Below, one piece after another: positions 6,180 through 9,532 of a stretch of DNA of 9,532 nt. Position 1 is the stretch's first letter. Each line of letters opens with the position of its first letter. The position numbers and the translations under genes were made by a program. The notes under the pieces are model-generated. The model did not search any database, had not been told where the DNA came from, and saw nothing but the letters and a program-made list of their open reading frames with translations. The DNA is from Pseudomonadota bacterium (GTDB lineage Bacteria > Pseudomonadota > Gammaproteobacteria > Halothiobacillales > Halothiobacillaceae), in contig JAJYPA010000292.1 in NCBI GenBank assembly GCA_021795795.1, positions 1 to 9,532 on the forward strand, read 5' to 3'.

Positions 6180-6541
6180 TATTGGATGGAAACGATCTCT
6201 GGTCTCCTCCGCCGATGGAGGCCGTTGCGCCGCGACCGGACGCGGCGGACTTCGCGATATGGTTAGTGCGGTCACTGGGCGATCCGGCCTGGAATCCGGA
6301 CAGGGCAAGCGATCAGGCGATGGAGGACTGGCAGGCCGAGATGGCCCGCCTGATCTCCATTTTTCAGCGCACCAGGGCAACAAGTGACGCCCGCCGCGCG
6401 GCCATTCATCACGCCAAGCTCATGCACCGTCACCTGCTGAATCTGGGTTACCCAACCAGCGCGGAGCGGGATGTGAAGACGTTTATCTGGTGGATGGCGC
6501 ACCGGGAAGCATGGTTGAACGAAACCTCCGTCGTAGCCTGA
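6170..6541 (+). CDS. Unrecognised 123-aa protein coupled to the 88-aa gene
   Basis: ATG 6170 lies inside the end of the 88-aa gene (ten-base overlap) and lacks a strong ribosome-binding site, which fits translational coupling. The family is not recognised. After a Pro-rich beginning (LWSPPPMEAVAPRP), the rest is helical and Trp-rich: DFAIWLVRSLG (about 27-37), DQAMEDWQAEMARLISIFQR (about 48-67), ARRAAIHHAKLMHRHLLNLG and TFIWWMAHREAWLNE at the end. The His/Arg-rich helix near 75-92 could contact nucleic acid, but no known motif is visible. It is probably cytoplasmic and probably works with the 88-aa protein. No clear terminator follows; two small hairpins lie 35-65 bases downstream. Confidence 0.65.
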   Translation: MGLILDGNDLWSPPPMEAVAPRPDAADFAIWLVRSLGDPAWNPDRASDQAMEDWQAEMARLISIFQRTRATSDARRAAIHHAKLMHRHLLNLGYPTSAERDVKTFIWWMAHREAWLNETSVVA

Positions 6542-6574
6542 AATGATTTCCATCCTCCTGCCTTATCATTACCA

Positions 6575-6605
6575 GCGCCGTAAGGCGCCGCATCCCTGAA
6601 TGCGG
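6575..6605 (+). terminator. Two adjacent small hairpins between the 123-aa gene and the toxin gene
   Basis: GCGCC-GTAA-GGCGC (6575-6588) is followed by CCGCAT-CCCTGA-ATGCGG (6588-6605). The two stems share one base at 6588, so they compete slightly. No T run follows, so as a rho-independent terminator this is weak. It separates the two-gene unit from the toxin-antitoxin operon. Confidence 0.3.
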
Positions 6606-6631
6606 GGCATCATCACTTGCTTTCCCCGGAC

Positions 6632-6644
6632 ATGATAATATCAT
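6632..6644 (+). promoter_or_regulatory. Dyad at the toxin-antitoxin promoter, possible operator
   Basis: ATGATA-A-TATCAT is a perfect inverted repeat around a single central A. It ends seven bases before the toxin start codon, contains the -10-like GATAAT (6634-6639), and no ribosome-binding site lies between it and the start. Ribbon-helix-helix antitoxins normally repress their own promoter by binding such short dyads, so this is the best operator candidate. If GATAAT is the -10, transcription starts only a few bases before the ATG and the message would be nearly leaderless. Confidence 0.45.
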
Positions 6645-6651
6645 AGGCAAT

Positions 6652-7089
6652 ATGAAACCACCGCGTGCCGTCCTGGATACGAATGTATTGGTGGCGGCTT
6701 CCCGCAGCCGCCTGTGTGCGTCGTTTGCCTTGCTGCAGGCCATGAGAAACAGGCAGTTTTTCGCCTTGCTTTCGGTGCCGCTGATACTGGAGTATGAAGC
6801 CGTGCTCAAGCGCCCGGAGCAACTGGCGGCCAGCGGGCGAAGCGTGCCCATGACGGATGCGTTTCTGGACGCTTTATGTTTGTGCGGCGAAGCGGTCCAT
6901 TTGCATTACCTCTGGCGTCCGCAATTGCGCGATCCCGCCGACGAAATGGTTTTGGAAACCGCGCTGAATGGCCGTGCGGACGTGCTGGTTTCTATGAATA
7001 TCCGAGACTTTGCCACCGCCGGGCGTTTTCGCCTGAAGGTGGCGACACCCGGCGCATTTTTGCGTCAACTGCGAGAGGAGCAACCCTGA
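6652..7089 (+). CDS. PIN-domain toxin of a toxin-antitoxin pair (COG1569-like)
   Basis: This 145-aa protein is a PIN-domain nuclease, a fold that cleaves RNA with metal ions held by clustered acidic residues. The first signature is RAVLDTNVLVAA with D9 and N11. A second acidic position is E47 in LILEYE. RDPADEMVLETA gives D94, D97 and E98, and ADVLVSMNIRDF gives D110 and D119. The motif 'RDP.D...LE.A..G.AD.LV..N.RDF' is typical of the COG1569 group of putative PIN toxins, where Asn replaces the later Asp seen in VapC proteins. The length is normal and all key residues are present, so it is probably active. Its stop overlaps the antitoxin start by one base (TGATG, 7087-7091). Toxin-first order is common in this group. 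The likely role is stabilising the element or growth arrest under stress. Confidence 0.88.
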   Translation: MKPPRAVLDTNVLVAASRSRLCASFALLQAMRNRQFFALLSVPLILEYEAVLKRPEQLAASGRSVPMTDAFLDALCLCGEAVHLHYLWRPQLRDPADEMVLETALNGRADVLVSMNIRDFATAGRFRLKVATPGAFLRQLREEQP

Positions 7090-7328
7090 TGTCCAATTAT
7101 GCCCTGCGTGTGCCCGAGTCCCTGCTCGCTTATGTGCGCCAGGTGGCTGAGGAGGAGCATGTATCCATGAACCAGTTTTTTGTGACGGCCATTGCCGAAA
7201 AGATTTCCGCCCTCAAGACCGAGGCCTATTTCCGCGAACGTCAGGCGCGCGGCGAGATCGCCGCCTTCGATGACTGGCTGGCGGCCAGCCCGGATAGTCC
7301 ACCGCTGAAGGGTGATGAGGTAGGCTGA
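7089..7328 (+). CDS. Ribbon-helix-helix antitoxin
   Basis: This 79-aa protein has the layout of RHH (Arc/MetJ/CopG fold) antitoxins. A short strand (NYALRVPESL, 3-12) is followed by two helices (LAYVRQVAEEEHV, then SMNQFFVTAIAEKISAL, about 26-42). The two-fold dimer would bind operator DNA through the paired strands. The C-terminal half (TEAYFRERQARGEIAAFDDW and a flexible Pro/Asp-rich end) would wrap and inhibit the PIN toxin. ATG 7089 overlaps the toxin stop, and GAGAGGAG (7073-7080) provides a ribosome-binding site eight bases upstream. A longer reading frame begins upstream, but those extra residues only shadow the toxin gene in another frame. It probably represses its own operon through the dyad at 6632-6644. 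Confidence 0.85.
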   Translation: MSNYALRVPESLLAYVRQVAEEEHVSMNQFFVTAIAEKISALKTEAYFRERQARGEIAAFDDWLAASPDSPPLKGDEVG

Positions 7329-7365
7329 CTGACGTGTAGGCCACGGGGTACCGCTTCTCTTCTCT

Positions 7366-7448
7366 TCCCTTCACCACATACCACCTACCAACAAAAATCG
7401 GCTATATGCAAAAAGAGGTTGATTAGCGATCATGAGGTGGTGAAGGGA
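7366..7448. repeat. Inverted repeat with 59-base spacer
   Basis: CCCTTCACCAC (7367-7377) is exactly complementary to GTGGTGAAGGG (7437-7447). The outer pair 7366-7448 adds one base and 7365-7449 adds a G-T pair. In RNA this makes a long-looped stem that could terminate or protect the toxin-antitoxin transcript. In DNA it could be a remnant of element ends. No target-site duplication is visible. Confidence 0.45.
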
Positions 7449-7503
7449 GAAATACCTGTAGTGTGCAAGAAGTGGTTGACTGGAGTCATTCTCAATATGT
7501 GCC

Positions 7504-7517
7504 GTTCTGTGCAGAAC
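7504..7517. promoter_or_regulatory. Short perfect dyad, possible protein-binding site
   Basis: GTTCTG-TG-CAGAAC is a 6-base inverted repeat with a two-base centre, too tight for an RNA hairpin and therefore more like a binding site for a dimeric regulator. It is not next to any start codon found here, so its target is unclear. Confidence 0.25.
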
Positions 7518-7643
7518 AGGGTTGAACAAGCGGTCGTGGCACGGCGATCAAATTCTCTGCCTGGTGGTTAATCATCCCCGACCTGCGAATACGAATGACC
7601 GGGTCGCAGCGTTATGCTGTCATTCAAATTGCTGAACCTCTAA

Positions 7644-7898
7644 TTAAGACGCGAAAGAAGCCATGCGTGACGTAAAATAGTTCACGACATCCCCAACTGT
7701 TCTAATGTCTGCCACATCATTATCTGGCATATCGCATTCGAATTCTTCTTCCAGTGCCATCACTAATTCCACGGTATCCAGCGAGTCGGTGCCAAAATCA
7801 TCCACAAAAATCGCCTCATCAGTCACTTCATAGTCATGGACGCCCAACACTTCGACAATCACCCTCTTGACACGATTTGCGACGGTTTCCGTTCCCAT
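7644..7898 (-). CDS. Acyl carrier protein, stand-alone copy
   Basis: This is an 84-aa acyl carrier protein. It carries growing acyl chains as thioesters on a 4'-phosphopantetheine arm attached to Ser39 in the motif [21 protein letters not shown] (33-53). Helix I ([15 protein letters not shown]), the acidic helix II after Ser39 and a late helix ([13 protein letters not shown]) are all present. AAGGA lies five bases before the ATG, a good site. It differs from housekeeping AcpP, which usually has DLGADSLD and a more acidic C-terminal part; here there is DFGTDSLD, followed by [15 protein letters not shown]. No fabD, fabG or fabF neighbours are present, so it is probably a second carrier for a specialised lipid or secondary pathway, or a divergent duplicate. 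A TATACT-like -10 candidate lies about 28 bases upstream. Confidence 0.92.
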   Translation of the reverse strand: MGTETVANRVKRVIVEVLGVHDYEVTDEAIFVDDFGTDSLDTVELVMALEEEFECDMPDNDVADIRTVGDVVNYFTSRMASFAS

Positions 7899-7926
7899 AG
7901 GTATCCTTTTCAGTAATGCTTACTTG

Positions 7927-7932
7927 AGTATA
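7927..7932 (-). promoter_or_regulatory. Possible -10 element for the acyl carrier gene
   Basis: On the minus strand this reads TATACT inside GATATTATACTCAAG, the most AT-rich patch in the gap before the acyl carrier gene and 28 bases from its start. No good -35 is visible at 16-18 bases, so this is a weak call based on one hexamer and position. Confidence 0.3.
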
Positions 7933-8085
7933 ATATCGCAACTTAAAAGTGCAGTGCATCTTCCTACCATGCGCCAGGCAGCCATTTCTCTCCAGCGACG
8001 GGGGCATCATCACGCACTTTGCCAGCATCAACATTGATTACAGACACTCCAAAACCAGCCCGATCACACCATATCCGCTGTACAT

Positions 8086-8793
8086 TCACTCACCAGGGCT
8101 CTGGTTCCAGAAAGCTTGGTGAACACCGGGCAGTGTTTCCAGGCGACCTATAATCTGATCCAATTCTGCCTCGTTGATGCTGCTTGGGATCAGATTTGCC
8201 GCGATCTCTGTTTCCTGGAGGCCAAACGGGTGCATGCGCACATCTCGAATCGGATAACCACCCGCGTCGAGGATTTCAAATACCTGATCCCGCAATTCCC
8301 CTTCTTCACCTCTCGCTACAATCAGGTAGACCGCCGCCATCAGTTCGGTGCCACCGCTATCCAGTGGCCGACGGTTGATCTGATTGACCACCGGGCGTAA
8401 CAGCGTGTTGGCACTGAGCACAAAAATTGCTGCCAGGATTGCCGGTGCCCATTGTTCAGCGCCGGAGCAAGCCCCGACCGCGGCTGAACCCCACAAGGTA
8501 GCAGCCGTGTTGAGTCCCCGTACATTGACGCCCTCTTTCATGATGGTTCCGGCACCCAGGAAGCCGACACCTGACACCACATAGGCTACGACTCGAACGG
8601 CTTCTGTAGATCCCCCCATCCGTAGGGCAAGATCCACAAAAATTGCCGCGCCGACCGCCACGAGGGTGTTAGTGCGTAACCCCGCAGTGCGCTGTCGCCA
8701 TTGTCGTTCGAGCCCAATCATCGCGCCCAAAACGAAAGCCAAAAGTAAGTCCGATCCGGTCAGAAGAAGGCCATGCAATGGGCTGACGAGCAT
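8086..8793 (-). CDS. MgtC/SapB-family inner-membrane protein
   Basis: This 235-aa protein has the MgtC family layout. Several transmembrane helices fill residues 1-135, and a soluble ACT-like domain fills about 150-235. Family signatures are visible: GAMIGLERQWR (23-33), RTAGLRT (35-41), GVGFLGAGTI (75-84) and GLNTAATLW (93-101). MgtC proteins affect magnesium homeostasis and survival at low magnesium; in Salmonella MgtC also inhibits the F1Fo ATP synthase. Many bacteria carry only this general SapB-like form, so the precise role is uncertain. An AAGGA site lies ten bases before ATG 8793, slightly far but usable. The gene precedes the acyl carrier gene by 187 bases, too far to assume one operon. 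No magnesium-responsive leader structure is evident in the 84 bases upstream. Confidence 0.9.
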   Translation of the reverse strand: MLVSPLHGLLLTGSDLLLAFVLGAMIGLERQWRQRTAGLRTNTLVAVGAAIFVDLALRMGGSTEAVRVVAYVVSGVGFLGAGTIMKEGVNVRGLNTAATLWGSAAVGACSGAEQWAPAILAAIFVLSANTLLRPVVNQINRRPLDSGGTELMAAVYLIVARGEEGELRDQVFEILDAGGYPIRDVRMHPFGLQETEIAANLIPSSINEAELDQIIGRLETLPGVHQAFWNQSPGE

Positions 8794-8877
8794 TTTAAAT
8801 CATTCCTTGTTATGGACTATAAACCTTAGGGGTCAGTGTTAAGTCAATGGGGACCCACCGGCATGATAGGTGACCCA

Positions 8878-9532
8878 TCAAATACCGAATAAATCCTCAA
8901 AATTCACTTCAAGTCGCATGATACCCACGAGAGCCGTTGGCAAATAGCCTCCTGGATGAATAATGACCTGTATGTCAGGTTGGAGATGAATGCCGGGTAT
9001 CACCCCAAATACACCGGTCAACTCGTAACTGGTCTCTGCGTGGGGCAATCCGCGCAGGCTGGCCCGCGAGAAACCCAGAGACAGTGTATCGTTCCGATCC
9101 CTGGAAAACAGACCAGCCACCCGCAGACCGCCCCCAACATACCAGGGCACCGGATTGATGGGCTTGGGCGCACCACCTCCCTGGAGAAAGGCACCCCAAC
9201 GCAACGCGCCCGCCTTCCAGCGATATTCACCAATGCCATAAAAACCGCTCATGTTAGGCCCCAGCCTGGCGGCCAGGGATTCTTTCTGTCGATTGCGCAG
9301 GACACCCATCTTGACGGTATAGCGGCCATCGTCCAGTGCGCCACTATGATCCAGTTCGAGCATCATGAGGACGCCCTGGGAAAAGGGCTGTTGCCAGGGA
9401 TGAATGGCATCGGCACCAAAAACACCCGCCTGCAAGGTGGTATTCCCGCCACCGAGCGCGACCATAGTCCCCAGACTGGAAAAGGGGTACGTCGGCATCC
9501 CCTGCAGATTCTGGCTCAGGACGGGAACGATT
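8878..9532 (-). CDS. OprB-family carbohydrate-selective porin, C-terminal part
   Basis: The frame is open to the window edge, so the gene starts beyond base 9532; 217 residues are visible, ending at the stop read from 8878-8880. The sequence alternates polar and hydrophobic residues in amphipathic strands rich in Gly and aromatic residues. It ends with the pattern of OprB porins: SYELTGVFGVIPGIHLQPDI, then a strand around PGG, then LVGIMRLEVNFEDLF with a final aromatic strand. OprB proteins are outer-membrane beta-barrels that admit glucose and other sugars and are usually over 400 residues, so roughly half is seen. The ATG inside the window (9496-9498) is internal, since homologous-looking barrel sequence continues upstream of it. 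In a chemolithotroph such a porin would serve general small-solute uptake. Confidence 0.82.
   Translation of the reverse strand, partial: IVPVLSQNLQGMPTYPFSSLGTMVALGGGNTTLQAGVFGADAIHPWQQPFSQGVLMMLELDHSGALDDGRYTVKMGVLRNRQKESLAARLGPNMSGFYGIGEYRWKAGALRWGAFLQGGGAPKPINPVPWYVGGGLRVAGLFSRDRNDTLSLGFSRASLRGLPHAETSYELTGVFGVIPGIHLQPDIQVIIHPGGYLPTALVGIMRLEVNFEDLFGI

Larger units (their letters stand above)
7329..7643. other. Gene-free stretch between the element-like genes and chromosomal genes
   Basis: I see no convincing coding frame, tRNA or insertion sequence. It contains the long inverted repeat 7366-7448 and a short dyad at 7504-7517. Genes converge here: plus-strand element genes end at 7328 and the minus-strand acyl carrier gene ends at 7644, so terminators for both are expected, yet no hairpin with a T run is evident. 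It may be near the boundary of an insertion, but I found no matching direct repeats to mark one. Confidence 0.4.

Noticed and set aside
7329..7643. Possible tRNA or attachment site in the gap
   Set aside because: I found no cloverleaf-like arrangement, no CCA-ended acceptor stem and no direct repeat that would mark an attachment site.
7834..8034. 66-codon minus-strand frame before and into the acyl carrier gene
   Set aside because: It overlaps the acyl carrier start in another frame, has a Cys/Arg-rich random look and no ribosome-binding site.
8799..8807. Two-codon minus-strand frame (ATGATTTAA) just before the MgtC start
   Set aside because: Its ATG directly touches the AAGGA site with no spacing, so translation from it is unlikely.
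8794..8877. Magnesium-sensing leader or terminator between the porin and MgtC genes
   Set aside because: Only 5-base GGGTC/GACCC-type matches are present; they are too short to support a riboswitch or a clear terminator.

Overview
The window reads as the cargo or replication part of a mobile or plasmid-like element (about 1-7330, all plus strand) joined to ordinary chromosomal genes (about 7644-9532, all minus strand). The host is a Gram-negative proteobacterium, shown by the OprB-type outer-membrane porin fragment. The moderately high G+C and the style of the accessory genes would fit an acidophile such as Acidithiobacillus, but that is inference and no gene here proves it.

Left part. The window opens in the last 31 codons of a HigA-type (COG5499-like) antitoxin. 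A 100-base gap with an inverted repeat follows, then three tightly packed, overlapping genes: an unrecognised 223-aa protein with a low-complexity tail, a protein with an AlpA/excisionase-like winged-helix core, and an unrecognised 139-aa protein. A short leader with a terminator-like hairpin comes before a 1150-aa protein. That protein carries superfamily 2 helicase motifs I, II, V and VI, and it has four cysteines between motifs I and II, the position of the iron-sulfur domain in XPD/DinG helicases. It is probably the replication or DNA-processing helicase of the element.

Middle part. Bases 5391-5912 hold no convincing gene but are rich in structure. There is a perfect 20-bp palindrome (5580-5599), then an RNA-like fold (about 5617-5700) with a 15-pair outer stem, a small inner hairpin and a T-rich tail. 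This fold resembles the C4 antisense RNA family of P1/P7/P4-type phages. An 18-base stretch of it can pair (16 of 18 positions, counting G-U) with a site at 5836-5853, about 60 bases before the start of the next gene pair. That layout fits antisense control of the downstream genes (88 aa and 123 aa, overlapping, both unrecognised). This is the most interesting lead in the window.

Right part of the element. A toxin-antitoxin pair follows: a PIN-domain (COG1569-like) toxin gene overlapping by one base with a ribbon-helix-helix antitoxin gene, with a 13-base dyad just ahead of the toxin start that could be the operator. A 315-base gap (7329-7643) contains inverted repeats and no gene. It marks the switch in strand and in gene style, and may be near the element boundary.

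Chromosomal part. On the minus strand, in transcription order, come the C-terminal 217 residues of an OprB-family porin, an MgtC/SapB membrane protein, and a stand-alone acyl carrier protein with an intact DSL phosphopantetheine site. They are spaced widely enough that they need not form one operon. No integrase, relaxase, insertion sequence, CRISPR array, rRNA or tRNA was seen.
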